The notes beneath the pieces are model-generated. The model saw nothing but the letters and a program-made list of their open reading frames with translations, was not told where the DNA came from and did no database searches. This document shows, one piece after another, positions 1 to 9,309 of a stretch of 36,621 nucleotides of DNA; position 1 is the stretch's first letter; the number at the start of each line of letters is the position of its first letter. Made by a program: the position numbers and the translations under genes. Where the stretch lies: positions 1 through 36,621 of the forward strand of contig CAIRSA010000064.1 of NCBI GenBank assembly GCA_903881085.1, in the 5' to 3' direction. Source of the stretch: an uncultured Acidobacteriia bacterium (lineage in GTDB: Bacteria; Acidobacteriota; Terriglobia; Bryobacterales; Bryobacteraceae).

Positions 1-50
1 AGCCTTGGGAAGCCTCGTCAGTGAGGGGTACGTGACTTTAAAGTTAGTCA

Positions 51-77
51 GGGCAGGCAAATTGCCCGCCCCACCCT
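51..77. repeat. REP-like palindrome, family A, copy 1 (divergent)
   Basis: Imperfect inverted repeat in which GGGCAGGCAA faces TTGCCCGCCC, followed by CCACCCT. It sits four bases downstream of the stop codon of the DUF1552 gene. It matches the layout of copies at 15651-15679 and 31137-31165 (stem ending in GTCC, then TACCCT), but the stem has drifted from GGACAGGC to GGGCAGGC. It could also act as a transcription terminator. Membership in the family is inferred from the shared layout and the CCACCCT/CCTACCCT tail. Confidence 0.55.
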
Positions 78-81
78 GGCA

Positions 82-1401
82 CTAAGCCAGCACGCCGCGG
101 AGCGGGCCGGTGCTGTCGGCGAAGCGTTCCACGGGGGTGCCGAAGGCGTCTAGCATCGATACGTAGAGGTTCGCGAGTGGCGAGTCTGGGGCGTAGCTCA
201 GGTGCTGGCCTGCGTCGATGCGGCCGCCGGCGCGGCCTGCCAGGATGATGGGCAGGTTGTGCGGGTCGTGCTTGTTGCCGTCGCGGAAGCCTGCGCCGAG
301 GAGGATCATCGAGTTGTCGAGCACCGTGGATTCGCCTTCCTTCATCGCGTTCAATTTGCGTAGCAGGTAGCCGTACTGTTCCGTGTGCCAGGCGTTGATG
401 AGCTGATACTGGCGCATCTTTTCAGCGTCGTTCTGGTGGTGCGAAAGTGTGTGGTGCGCGTCGTTCACGCCAGCGAGGAACTTGAAGCTCTGGTTGCTCA
501 CCTCGTTGTTGAACATAAACGTGGCGACGCGCGTGGTGTCGGTCTGGAAGCCGAGCGCGATCATGTCCATCATCAGGCGCACGTGCTCGGCGTACTCTTT
601 GGGGATACCGGCGGGCTTGGCGTTGGGGTCGAACGGCGCGCGCAGTTGCCACTTGGTCTGTTGCGGGCGGGTGGCGCGATCGAGCCGGTCTTCTAGCGAA
701 CGCACACCGGAGAGATATTCGTCGAGGCGCTGGCGATCGGCCGCACCCAACTGCGTGCGCAGTTGCTTGGAATCTTCCAGCACGCGGTCAAGCAGTTGAA
801 TGTCCTGCTTGGCGGAACTGCCCTGAGGACCGCTGGCGCGGAACAGCCGTTCGAACACCAGGCGAGGATCGATTTCGCGGGCCAAGGGTGCCGTGGGGCC
901 ACCCCAGGCGATGTGCGATCCATAGACTCGCGTGTAGCCAACGTTCTTATCGACGCCCGTGGTGACAGGCGCTACGCCTAGTTCCATCGATGCGAGCGGG
1001 GTCAGCTTGCCAGACTTTTGCGCTGCCATCTGGTCCATAGAGATGCCGTTGCAGCTGACGTCCACGCCGAGTGTTTTCGTGATGGTGGTGCAGGTGAGAA
1101 AGCCGGAGCTCTTTACATAGTGACCGTCGCCGCCTTTGCTGTCGGCATTCCACAGATTGGTCACGATCAGCAGCTGGTTCTTCAGATCTTCCAGCGAGGA
1201 AAGCGTGGGAGAGAGCGTGAAGTCGCGGCCTTCGCCCGTGGGCGTCCACATGCCGGGATGCGTGCCGTTGGGCATGTACATCGCGGCCATGCGAATGAGG
1301 GGCGTGGCTTTTTCTGGCGCGGCATGCATGACTTCCAGCCACGGCAAAGCGAGCGAAACGCCAGCGCCGCGCAATAATGTCCGTCGGGATAAAGGCTTCA
1401 T
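82..1401 (-). CDS. DUF1552 domain protein, Tat-exported (pair 1)
   Basis: A 439-residue DUF1552 protein of unknown biochemical function. Residues 5-12 (SRRTLLRG) followed by a hydrophobic stretch and LPWLE form a twin-arginine signal, so export as a folded protein is likely. Family landmarks include an internal MDQMAAQ segment and, near the C-terminus, an LGAGFRDG/DPHNLPIILAG block. I chose the ATG at 1401 over a GTG one codon upstream because it overlaps the stop of the upstream DUF1592 gene as TGATG, the same junction as in the second pair near 22047. The context implies a protein working with the neighbouring cytochrome-type partner in the periplasm; substrate unknown. Confidence 0.88.
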   Translation of the reverse strand: MKPLSRRTLLRGAGVSLALPWLEVMHAAPEKATPLIRMAAMYMPNGTHPGMWTPTGEGRDFTLSPTLSSLEDLKNQLLIVTNLWNADSKGGDGHYVKSSGFLTCTTITKTLGVDVSCNGISMDQMAAQKSGKLTPLASMELGVAPVTTGVDKNVGYTRVYGSHIAWGGPTAPLAREIDPRLVFERLFRASGPQGSSAKQDIQLLDRVLEDSKQLRTQLGAADRQRLDEYLSGVRSLEDRLDRATRPQQTKWQLRAPFDPNAKPAGIPKEYAEHVRLMMDMIALGFQTDTTRVATFMFNNEVSNQSFKFLAGVNDAHHTLSHHQNDAEKMRQYQLINAWHTEQYGYLLRKLNAMKEGESTVLDNSMILLGAGFRDGNKHDPHNLPIILAGRAGGRIDAGQHLSYAPDSPLANLYVSMLDAFGTPVERFADSTGPLRGVLA

Positions 1402-3224
1402 CACGGCTTCGACTCCTGCGCGCGGAAGGGCGCGCTTAAAACGATCTCTTTAACTAGTGTATGCGCGCTGTAATTATTTTGCGCGACCACCTTGACGATG
1501 CGGTCAACTTCGCAGGAATCTTCGAGTGTTAGGCCGCGGCCGAGGGCGTAGCCGAGCAATTTTGTGGTGAGGTTGCGGATGACGAGGTCTTTGCGCGTGA
1601 GCAGCACCTTTTTCAATTCGTCGGGGCCATCGAATTCAGAGCCATCGGGCAGCAAGCCTTTGGCGTCGATGGGCTTGCCGGAGTCCTCGGTGCGCCAGCG
1701 GCCGAGCACGTCGTACCTCTCGAGGCCGAAGCCGATGGGGTCCATGCGGTTGTGGCAGCTGGCGCAGACGGGGTCGGCGCGGTGCTGCGTGAGGCGTTCT
1801 CGCATTGTCGCAGGCCTGTCGCCTTCGTGATTTTCTTTGAGCGCGGGGACGTTTGGCGGAGGCGGCGGGGGCGGCGTGCCGAGGATGGATTCGAGGACCC
1901 ACTTGCCGCGGAGGACTGGGCTGGTGCGGGTTGGGTAGGACGAGACAGCGAGCACGGCGGCCATCGATAGTAGCCCGCCGCGATGGCTGCCCTCGGGCAG
2001 GTCGAAGCGGAGTGGCTGCGATTTCAGGTCCTTGATCTTCAGGCCATAGAGCTTGCCGCTTTTGTTGGTGAGGACGGAGAACTTCGAATCGATCAGGTTG
2101 AGCAGCGAGAGGTCGTTGGCGAGGATCTCCTGAAAGAAGAGGATCGGCTCATAACGGATGGCGGCCTGCATCTCGGCGTCGTAGTATTCCTTGAACAGCT
2201 TCGGGTCGGGTTTGATGTCGCGGCCGAGTTCGCGGGTGCCGAGCCATTGTTCGACGAAGCGCTCGCAGAATTCCATCGCCTTGATGTCTTTCAGCATGCG
2301 TACCACCTGCTGCTGCATGATTTCCGGATCCTTCATTTTGCCGTCGCGGGCGAGGTCGAAGAGCTTTTTGTCGGGCATGCTGCCCCAGAGGAAATAGGAT
2401 AGGCGCGAGGCGAGCGCGTAGTCGTCCTTTTCCAATCGGAACAGGAAATGGGGCGAGATGAGCACGCCTTCAAGCGCGTATTCGATCGCCTGTTGATACG
2501 AATCGCCGCGCTTTTGGGCGCGCTGGAAGAGGTCCAGGTAGCGGGCTAATTCTGCGTCGGTCACGGGGCGGCGAAAGGCGCGGGGCAGGAAGGCGGCGAG
2601 CACTTTTTGCGCGGCCTGGTCGGCGGTCAGCTTGTCGCTGGGGTCGGCGATGATGAAGCCGGCGCGGGACTTCGGATCTTTCAGTCCGTAATCGAGGGCG
2701 AGCTTGGCGGCATCGAGGAACTTTTCGGCGTGGATGGGCGAAAGCATCAGTGTTTCGCCGGCGTTGTCGAAGCCTTCGCCGCCTGCGCCATCGGCGGGGA
2801 GGCCGGTGCCGGCGTTTACTGGAATGTTGAGCAGGTCGCGGATGGTAGCTGTATATTCGTTGCGATTGAGTCGGCGGGAGGGAGGTGCCTTGGGCTTGGC
2901 GCCGCTGGAGCAGGCGGCGGCGCGGAGTGTTTGTTCCAGCCAACCGGTGAAGTCTTCGCGCTGGTCGACGGTTGGGGCGGGCGCGCTCTTGGGCGGCATT
3001 TCACGGGAACGGACGCGGGCCAGCACATTGGCCCATTTCGGATAGTCGGCAGAGATGCTGGCTTCCGTGGGATACTTTGCGAGGTTGAAGCCGCCAAGTG
3101 CTACCTTGCCCTGATGGCACTTCGCGCAGTTGGTCTTCAAGAGTGCTTGCGCGTCGTCGAACGAATAGTCAGCCGCGTGCAATGCGGAGACAGATAGCAA
3201 GAACGCTGCAATTTGGGAAGTCAT
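1401..3224 (-). CDS. DUF1587/DUF1592/DUF1588/DUF1585 cytochrome-type protein (pair 1)
   Basis: A 607-residue exported protein with a short signal peptide (residues 1-17). A haem-binding CxxCH motif (C33, C36, H37) lies in a PSD1/cytochrome-c-like N-terminus. The middle contains the DUF1592 block with LASRLSYFLWGSMPD. The DUF1588 block carries the proline run after LESILGT and a second CxxCH (C487, C490, H491) followed by NRMDPIGFGLERYD. DUF1585 ends the protein. The family is common in Planctomycetota and Acidobacteriota and is thought to be periplasmic, possibly linked to polymer breakdown; no reaction is established. It is the first gene of a two-gene operon with the DUF1552 gene. No clear Shine-Dalgarno precedes the ATG. 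A 57-base gap separates it from the divergent gene at 3282. Confidence 0.88.
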   Translation of the reverse strand: MTSQIAAFLLSVSALHAADYSFDDAQALLKTNCAKCHQGKVALGGFNLAKYPTEASISADYPKWANVLARVRSREMPPKSAPAPTVDQREDFTGWLEQTLRAAACSSGAKPKAPPSRRLNRNEYTATIRDLLNIPVNAGTGLPADGAGGEGFDNAGETLMLSPIHAEKFLDAAKLALDYGLKDPKSRAGFIIADPSDKLTADQAAQKVLAAFLPRAFRRPVTDAELARYLDLFQRAQKRGDSYQQAIEYALEGVLISPHFLFRLEKDDYALASRLSYFLWGSMPDKKLFDLARDGKMKDPEIMQQQVVRMLKDIKAMEFCERFVEQWLGTRELGRDIKPDPKLFKEYYDAEMQAAIRYEPILFFQEILANDLSLLNLIDSKFSVLTNKSGKLYGLKIKDLKSQPLRFDLPEGSHRGGLLSMAAVLAVSSYPTRTSPVLRGKWVLESILGTPPPPPPPNVPALKENHEGDRPATMRERLTQHRADPVCASCHNRMDPIGFGLERYDVLGRWRTEDSGKPIDAKGLLPDGSEFDGPDELKKVLLTRKDLVIRNLTTKLLGYALGRGLTLEDSCEVDRIVKVVAQNNYSAHTLVKEIVLSAPFRAQESKP

Positions 3225-3281
3225 CTTGGAGGCCGGATACTGTTGAGGATATCAAATTGTGGGCTTTGGTAAGCTGTCTGG

Positions 3282-3770
3282 ATGTACGATGTTCTGCATC
3301 CTGCAACTTCCGAAGACAGCGATCCGCAACTGCGGAATCCGGTCTGGTACATCCTGGGCATTGCCAGTTTCGTGATTGCCCAAGCGTGGTCGTTTACGGC
3401 AGCCGTCATCCTGCTGCTGGTAGGCGCAGCGGTCAAGGCCGTGATCAAGCATTACAAGGAGAGCAAGGATTGGCAGGGATGGGAGTCGTGGCCTGTTGTC
3501 ACGGCCAAGGTGGAGTACGCAACGGTCCGGCAAGGGCATAGCGGCAATTCGCGGGCCGGGTCTTTCCACATGGGTGAACTCGCCTATTCGTATTCGGTCG
3601 AGGGTGCCTTTTATTCCGGATTCTGCAGGTGCAGGTTCGCTCGGGAAAAAGATGCGGACAGTTTCGTCGAAGAATTCCGTGGTGTGTCGATTCCCGTGTG
3701 TTATAACCCGGCCAAGCCTGAGTTGTCGCTGATGCGTGCGGCTGATCTGCGCAGTATCTCCGCCGCATAG
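3282..3770 (+). CDS. DUF3592-like small membrane protein
   Basis: A 162-residue protein with a hydrophobic segment around residues 22-50 (WYILGIASFVIAQAW, then AAVILLLVGAAV). A soluble part follows with the sequence WPVVTAKVEYATV, a YSYSVEG strand and a final VCYNPAKPELS block. This is the layout of DUF3592 proteins: W-P-x-x-x-x-x-V near the start, and a CYNPxxP block near the end. Function unknown. It stands alone and is divergent from the DUF1592 gene. No strong ribosome binding site precedes the ATG, so the start is moderately certain. Confidence 0.7.
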   Translation: MYDVLHPATSEDSDPQLRNPVWYILGIASFVIAQAWSFTAAVILLLVGAAVKAVIKHYKESKDWQGWESWPVVTAKVEYATVRQGHSGNSRAGSFHMGELAYSYSVEGAFYSGFCRCRFAREKDADSFVEEFRGVSIPVCYNPAKPELSLMRAADLRSISAA

Positions 3771-4149
3771 CGGCACAGAGAAATAGAAACGAAATATGGT
3801 AATTCATATTTGCAAGCGGACAGCGCAAGTCTATCAAAGCAGGCTGGTTAAAGTGTTTGTTGGTCCCTTTGGGTGCCTATCAAAATTATCTATGAGTAAT
3901 CCATGTAACGTCATGATATATTCAAACTCATCTAAACGAACCTGTCATCGTTAGAGACGCTGAGCCCGTTGCCGCCCCAGATAACGCCGGCATTGCTTGT
4001 ATCAACCCCGTAGACGTGGATTTGTCCACATTGCCGGACGGCAGTTACCCCTAGCCATCCAGGCAGACAAGCGCTTTGCGGATCGATTCCCGATTTCAAC
4101 ACGAACAAATTCACACAGGTGCTTCACGCGCCATAGGAGATTTCTATCT
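3771..4149. other. 379-base intergenic region upstream of the porin/urt genes
   Basis: No gene is supported here. The left half is AT-rich and the right half holds the leader of the porin-urt transcription unit. A short inverted repeat, GTGGA-TTTG-TCCAC, lies at 4016-4029. The ribosome binding site AGGAGA at 4135-4140 serves the ATG at 4150. I searched for a sigma-54 (-24/-12) promoter, as expected for nitrogen-regulated urea uptake, and found none with correct spacing. I cannot name a promoter with confidence. Confidence 0.5.
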
Positions 4150-5229
4150 ATGCATAAACGATTTGTCCGCAATGAAGGTTCGTTCATTGCGCGGCGTTGT
4201 GCTCCCGCCATGGTCCTGCTTTCTGGACTGCTCGCAGTTGCCCCGCTCACGATGGCTCAGGTTGACCTAGGCCCCGTAACGATTGGCGGCGGCATGCGCA
4301 CCAGCTTCGTGCACACCGAGCCCGACAAGGCAGATTCGACCGATAAGTTCAATTTGGACAGCGCCCGTTTGTATGTCAACGGCTCTATCACCAAAGAGAT
4401 CAAGTTTATGTTCAACACCGAATATGACGGTGCGAACAACAAAATCGGAGTTCTGGACGCGGTTGCGCGTTTCGAACTCAACCCGAAATTCAACATCTGG
4501 GCCGGCCGCTTCCTACCGCCTAGCGATCGCGCTAACCTGTATGGCCCGTACTACGCAAATCAGTGGGGCGTCTACACCGATGGTATTCAGAACGGCCACC
4601 CCTTCGTATTTCAAGGCCGCGATAACGGCGTTGCATGGTGGGGCGACTTCAACAAAGTGAAGCTTTCGTTGGGCGCTTTTGACGGCGGTTCCGCAACCGG
4701 TAAGTCCGATGTTATTGGCGCAGGCCGCATCCAGATCGATTTCTGGGACAAAGAAGAAGGCTACTATCTGAACGGCACTTACTATGGCGATAAGAACTTA
4801 CTCGCTTTGGGCGGCGCAACGCAGGTTCAGAACGGACACACAGCAACCACAGTGGACTTCCTGATGGAAAAGAAACTGGGCAACGGCGGCGTGGTATCGC
4901 TGGAAAGCGAATATTCGAACTACAGCATGCTGGGTGGTTATGACGGCAATTATGGCCACAGCCAAGGCGCGTATGGCTTGGGCGCATATCTGTTCCCGCA
5001 GAAAGTTGGCATCGGCAACTTTCAGATCCTCGGCAAGTTTGCTTCGGCGGAATTCACGCACGGTGGTAAAGGTAATCTCGACTACAACCAGAAGACCACC
5101 GAATTCAACGTCAACTACGTGATGAAGCAGTTCAAGGCGCGCATCATGACCTTCGTTCGCGACACCCGTTTCGACAAGGTTCGCCCGAACATGATGCAGG
5201 TTGGCGTCGGCCTCCAGATCCAGATGTAA
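4150..5229 (+). CDS. Outer-membrane porin, probably for urea/short amides
   Basis: A 359-residue protein with a signal peptide (MHKRFVRNEG start, hydrophobic core, cleavage after LTMAQ or nearby). It continues as alternating aromatic and hydrophobic residues typical of a transmembrane beta-barrel, with a DSARLYVNGSITKEIKFMF segment like phosphate-selective-porin O/P relatives. I chose the ATG at 4150 because AGGAGA lies nine bases upstream and the signal peptide starts there; the frame stays open for 51 codons upstream. It lies 41 bases before urtA, so it is probably co-transcribed. Porins of the FmdC type, described for short-chain amides and urea, are found next to urt genes elsewhere; the same role is inferred here. 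The last residue is Met, not the usual aromatic. Confidence 0.8.
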   Translation: MHKRFVRNEGSFIARRCAPAMVLLSGLLAVAPLTMAQVDLGPVTIGGGMRTSFVHTEPDKADSTDKFNLDSARLYVNGSITKEIKFMFNTEYDGANNKIGVLDAVARFELNPKFNIWAGRFLPPSDRANLYGPYYANQWGVYTDGIQNGHPFVFQGRDNGVAWWGDFNKVKLSLGAFDGGSATGKSDVIGAGRIQIDFWDKEEGYYLNGTYYGDKNLLALGGATQVQNGHTATTVDFLMEKKLGNGGVVSLESEYSNYSMLGGYDGNYGHSQGAYGLGAYLFPQKVGIGNFQILGKFASAEFTHGGKGNLDYNQKTTEFNVNYVMKQFKARIMTFVRDTRFDKVRPNMMQVGVGLQIQM

Positions 5230-5270
5230 TTCAGAGTTCCCAATTTTAGAATCTACCAAGGAGTCAATGC

Positions 5271-6557
5271 ATGAAATTTAAAGGACTGTTGTTAACTTCC
5301 TGGCTACTGATAGCCGGAGTGGTGGCATCGAATCTTGCGATGGCGCAGGACGTGATTAAAGTCGGAGTTCTCCACTCCCTCTCTGGAACCATGGCGATCA
5401 GCGAAACGACGCTGAAAGATACCGTTCTAATGATGATCGACGCCCAGAACAAGAAGGGCGGCGTACTCGGCAAGAAGCTGCAGGCAGTGGTTGTTGACCC
5501 TGCTTCCAACTGGCCGTTGTTTGCGGAGAAGGCTTCGCAGTTGCTGGAAAAAGACAAAGTTGCCGTGACCTTCGGCTGCTGGACTTCGGTTTCCCGCAAG
5601 TCGGTTCTGCCGGTGTTCGAAAAGGACAACGGCCTGCTGTTCTACCCGGTTCAGTATGAAGGTGAAGAATCTTCGAAGAACGTAATCTACACCGGCGCCG
5701 CGCCGAATCAGCAGGCGATTCCGGCTGTTGACTACCTGATGAATTCGGTGAAGGTGAAGCGTTGGGTTCTGGAAGGAACCGACTACGTTTATCCGCGCAC
5801 CACCAACAAGATTCTGGAAGCCTACCTGAAGGCGAAGGGCGTGAAGGCAGAAGACATCTCCATCAACTACACTCCGTTCGGCCACTCTGACTGGCAGGCA
5901 CGTGTTGCGGCGATCAAGAAGTTCGGCTCGGCCGGCAAAAAGACCGCTGTGGTTTCCACCATCAACGGCGACGCCAACGTGCCGTTCTACAAAGAGCTCG
6001 GCAACCAGAAGGTTTCCGCTGAGCAGATCCCGGTTGTGGCTTTCTCGGTCGGTGAAGAAGAACTCTCCGGCATCGACACCAAGCCGCTGCTGGGCCACCT
6101 GGCAGCCTGGAACTACTTCCAGAGCACCAAGACCCCGGCCAACGCAAAGTTCATCGCTGAGTGGAAAGCCTTCGTGAAGAACCCGAAGCGCACCACCAAC
6201 GATCCGATGGAAGCTACCTACATCGGTTTCAACCTGTGGATCAAGGCTGTTGAGAAGGCGAAGTCGACGGATGTGGAGAAGGTTCTGGCTGCAATCATTG
6301 GCCTGGAAACTCCGAATCTGTCGGGCGGTATGGCAAAAGTATTGCCGAACCACCACATCACCAAGCCGGAGTACATCGGCGAAGTGAAGGCGGACGGACA
6401 GTTCAACACCGTTTGGAAATCGGCTGGTGCGGTTCCTGGCGATGCGTGGTCTGACTTCCTGCCGGGCAGCAAGGACATCGAAGCGGATTGGGTCACCTTG
6501 AAGTGTGGTAACTATAACAAGGTCACCAAGAAGTGCTCCGGACAGAACTACAAATAA
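5271..6557 (+). CDS. urtA: Urea ABC transporter, substrate-binding protein UrtA
   Basis: A 428-residue periplasmic binding protein with a cleavable signal peptide (hydrophobic core about residues 5-24, AMAQ cleavage). Family blocks include IKVGVLHSLSGTMAISE at the mature N-terminus, FGCWTSVSRKSVLPVFE, and LLFYPVQYEGEE, all typical of urea-specific UrtA rather than branched-chain amino acid binders. There is no lipobox cysteine, so it is soluble. AAGGAG at 5258-5263 lies seven bases before the ATG. It is the first transporter gene of urtABCDE and delivers urea to the UrtBC permease. Confidence 0.95.
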   Translation: MKFKGLLLTSWLLIAGVVASNLAMAQDVIKVGVLHSLSGTMAISETTLKDTVLMMIDAQNKKGGVLGKKLQAVVVDPASNWPLFAEKASQLLEKDKVAVTFGCWTSVSRKSVLPVFEKDNGLLFYPVQYEGEESSKNVIYTGAAPNQQAIPAVDYLMNSVKVKRWVLEGTDYVYPRTTNKILEAYLKAKGVKAEDISINYTPFGHSDWQARVAAIKKFGSAGKKTAVVSTINGDANVPFYKELGNQKVSAEQIPVVAFSVGEEELSGIDTKPLLGHLAAWNYFQSTKTPANAKFIAEWKAFVKNPKRTTNDPMEATYIGFNLWIKAVEKAKSTDVEKVLAAIIGLETPNLSGGMAKVLPNHHITKPEYIGEVKADGQFNTVWKSAGAVPGDAWSDFLPGSKDIEADWVTLKCGNYNKVTKKCSGQNYK

Positions 6558-6562
6558 ACAAA

Positions 6563-8212
6563 ATGAGACAGAACCTATCGGGCGGGCGGCGGCTATCCAT
6601 GCTGGCGTTCGCCCTATGGGGCGTTTTTTCCCTACACGCCCAGTCCCCCAACGATGTGAGTTTCCTTGCCACTCTTGGCGAGTTGCGCGAGGCCGGCTAT
6701 GATGACAAGGCCGCGATTGTCGATCGCATCAGCAAGAGCGGACATCCGAGCGTACGCGCGGTGCTCACGGCATTTATGGAAGACCGGCTGTACTTCCGCA
6801 ATAGCGATCAACAGATTTTTCTTTCCAAGACCGAAGAGGGCGACCCCCTCAATCTTATCGATCCAATCACATTGAAAAGCGCCGGCAGTGCGGCGGCCGA
6901 TAGCTTGACGAAGATCGGCACCAACAATGCGTTGCGCCTGGAATTGAGAACCGTGGTGGCACACTTCTCGCTGTCGGCGCCTGAGGTTTCGGTGCGCATG
7001 GAGGCCGTGCGGGCGATGGAGAAGTCGCTGGACGAAGGGACCGTAAAGTTCCTGCGGGAACGTTTGAGCGCAGAGACCGACTCTGGGGTGAAGGCGGAGA
7101 TTGCTTCGGCACTCGCGCTGGCGGCCTTGGAAGGGCAGGATGCGAAGGCAAAGCTGGATGCGGTTTCCATGCTGAAGAGCAGCGTGAGTCAGGACGTTCG
7201 CAACCGGCTTGCGTTGTTGCTTGAGAAAGCTGCTGACGGCAGCTATGTGGAGAAGGACGATGCGCTGCGCAGAGCCGCGGCCGACGCTGTATCGGGAATC
7301 GATCAATGGCGTGGCTTCTATTCCGGCATTGAGACGTTGTTCTTTGGGCTTAGTCTTGGATCGGTGCTGGTGCTGATTGCGATTGGCCTGGCCGTTACGT
7401 TTGGTGTGATGGGCGTGATTAATATGGCCCACGGCGAGCTGATGATGCTGGGCGCTTATACGACTTATGTGGTGCAGATGGCTATGCCCGATCACATTGG
7501 GTGGTCGATTCTGGTGGCGATTCCGGCGGCCTTCTGTGTGTCGGGTCTGGCCGGTATTTTGCTTGAGCGCACGATCATCAAGTATCTTTATGGACGTCCG
7601 TTGGAGACACTGCTCGCCACGTTTGGCTTGAGCCTGGTGCTGCAGCAGACGGTTCGTTCTGTTTTTTCCGCGCTCAATAAATCGGTGATCACGCCGGAGT
7701 GGATGAGCGGCTCGCTGCGCGTGAATGATGCGCTGGCGATTACTTACAACCGGTTGTACATTGTGCTGTTCACGCTGATTGTTTTTTCGCTGATCATGCT
7801 GGTGCTGAAGAAGACGCGGTTGGGACTGGATATTCGCGCGGTGTCGCAGAACCGGGCGATGGCGAAGGCGATGGGCATTCGCACGGAGTGGGTGGATGCG
7901 ATGACATTCGGTCTGGGCTCTGGCATTGCGGGCGTGGCTGGCGTGGCGCTCAGCCAGTTGACGAACGTGGGACCGAATCTGGGGCAGGCGTACATCATCG
8001 ATTCGTTCATGGTGGTGGTGTTCGGCGGTGTGGGCAACCTGTGGGGATCGCTGATTGGCGGCATCTCAATGGGCGTTGTGAATCAGTTGCTGGAGCCTTT
8101 TGCAGGCGCGGTGTTGGCGAAGATTTTCGTTTTGATTGCACTCATTCTTTTCATTCAGACCAAGCCGCGCGGGCTGTTTCCGCAAACGGGCCGGGCTGCG
8201 GAGGATAAGTAG
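6563..8212 (+). CDS. urtB: Urea ABC transporter permease UrtB
   Basis: A 549-residue permease. The first about 250 residues form a signal peptide (SMLAFALWGVFSLHAQ) and an alpha-helical, HEAT-like repeat region of alternating Leu/Ala/Glu helices. The membrane domain follows, starting near GIETLFFGLSLGSVLVLIAIG, with the LIV-permease block GVINMAHGELMMLGAY and, near the end, NLWGSLIGG. This long N-terminal extension is known in UrtB proteins. I chose ATG 6563, five bases after the urtA stop; an in-frame alternative at 6533 would overlap urtA, and another lies at 6599. No clear Shine-Dalgarno decides between them. Confidence 0.92.
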   Translation: MRQNLSGGRRLSMLAFALWGVFSLHAQSPNDVSFLATLGELREAGYDDKAAIVDRISKSGHPSVRAVLTAFMEDRLYFRNSDQQIFLSKTEEGDPLNLIDPITLKSAGSAAADSLTKIGTNNALRLELRTVVAHFSLSAPEVSVRMEAVRAMEKSLDEGTVKFLRERLSAETDSGVKAEIASALALAALEGQDAKAKLDAVSMLKSSVSQDVRNRLALLLEKAADGSYVEKDDALRRAAADAVSGIDQWRGFYSGIETLFFGLSLGSVLVLIAIGLAVTFGVMGVINMAHGELMMLGAYTTYVVQMAMPDHIGWSILVAIPAAFCVSGLAGILLERTIIKYLYGRPLETLLATFGLSLVLQQTVRSVFSALNKSVITPEWMSGSLRVNDALAITYNRLYIVLFTLIVFSLIMLVLKKTRLGLDIRAVSQNRAMAKAMGIRTEWVDAMTFGLGSGIAGVAGVALSQLTNVGPNLGQAYIIDSFMVVVFGGVGNLWGSLIGGISMGVVNQLLEPFAGAVLAKIFVLIALILFIQTKPRGLFPQTGRAAEDK

Positions 8213-8214
8213 AA

Positions 8215-9309
8215 GTGTTGCGCTTGTGGAATAAACTTTCGGAGGGAGACCGGGGCGGCGCATGGCTACTATTGGTTCTTGCCATTGTTGCCATTGCCGT
8301 ACCGGTTTTGAATCTACTGGTGCCGGCTTCTTCGCCGCTGCATCTATCCCCATTCGGAATTACACTGATCGGCAAGTACCTGTGTTACGGGATGCTGGCT
8401 CTGGCGGTGGATCTGATTTGGGGATACTGCGGCATTTTGAGTTTGGGCCACGCGGCGTTTTTTACGCTGGGCGGCTATACGATGGGAATGTATCTGATGC
8501 GGCAAATTGGGCCGCGCGGCGTGTATGGCGATCCGATTCTGCCCGATTTCATGGTGTTTTTGAATTATAAATCGCTGCCGTGGTTCTGGTACGGGTTCAA
8601 TCATTTCGCCGTGGCGATGCTGATGATGATTGTGGTGCCGGGGTTGCTGGCACTGGTGTTCGGATGGTTCGCGTTTCGTTCACGCGTGACGGGCGTGTAT
8701 TTTTCGATCATTACGCAAGCGCTGACTTACGCGTTGATGCTGGCGTTTTTCCGCAACGATATGGGCTTTGGCGGCAACAACGGCTTCACCGACTTCAAAG
8801 ATATTCTGGGGTTCGACTTGCATTCCGACAGCACGCGCGTCGTCCTGCTGTTGTTTACTATAGCCGCGGTTGCAGGGAGTTATCTGGCTTGCCGCGCGGT
8901 GGTTGATTCGCGCGCCGGACGCGTGATTCGCGCAATACGCGATGCCGAGAGCCGTACGCGGTTTCTGGGCTATCCGGTGGAATCGTTCAAGCTGTGGCTA
9001 TTTGTGATGTCGGCACTGATTGCCAGTGTGGCCGGAGCGCTGTATGTGCCGCAGATCGGCATTATCAATCCGGGCGAGTTCGCGCCGATCAATTCGATTG
9101 AAGCGGTGATCTGGGTGGCCGTGGGTGGACGCGGTACTTTGTTCGGCGCGATTGCCGGAGCGGTGATGGTGAACTATGCGAAGACGTACTTCACCGGCGC
9201 GCTGCCCGATGCGTGGCTGTATGCGCTGGGCGCGCTGTTCGTGCTGGTGACGATCTTCCTGCCGCGAGGGATCATAGGCGTGGTGATGGCGCGGGGGAAA
9301 GAGAAATGA
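8215..9309 (+). CDS. urtC: Urea ABC transporter permease UrtC
   Basis: A 364-residue inner-membrane permease with multiple hydrophobic segments. Family blocks include YLCYGMLALAVDLIWGYCGI and SLGHAAFFTLGGYTMGMYL, and the C-terminal EAVIWVAVGGRGTLFGAIAG. The start is GTG at 8215 with GGAGG at 8200-8204, inside the end of urtB. Its TGA stop overlaps the urtD ATG as ATGA, so the two are translationally coupled. With UrtB it forms the channel of the urea importer. Confidence 0.94.
   Translation: MLRLWNKLSEGDRGGAWLLLVLAIVAIAVPVLNLLVPASSPLHLSPFGITLIGKYLCYGMLALAVDLIWGYCGILSLGHAAFFTLGGYTMGMYLMRQIGPRGVYGDPILPDFMVFLNYKSLPWFWYGFNHFAVAMLMMIVVPGLLALVFGWFAFRSRVTGVYFSIITQALTYALMLAFFRNDMGFGGNNGFTDFKDILGFDLHSDSTRVVLLLFTIAAVAGSYLACRAVVDSRAGRVIRAIRDAESRTRFLGYPVESFKLWLFVMSALIASVAGALYVPQIGIINPGEFAPINSIEAVIWVAVGGRGTLFGAIAGAVMVNYAKTYFTGALPDAWLYALGALFVLVTIFLPRGIIGVVMARGKEK

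Noticed and set aside
3771..4149. Sigma-54 promoter upstream of the porin-urt operon
   Set aside because: The best candidate (GG at about -24, GC at about -12 near 3860) has one base too many between the elements and does not match the consensus.
5427..6356. A 309-codon open frame antisense to urtA
   Set aside because: Shadow of a well-conserved gene; no start signal or domain.
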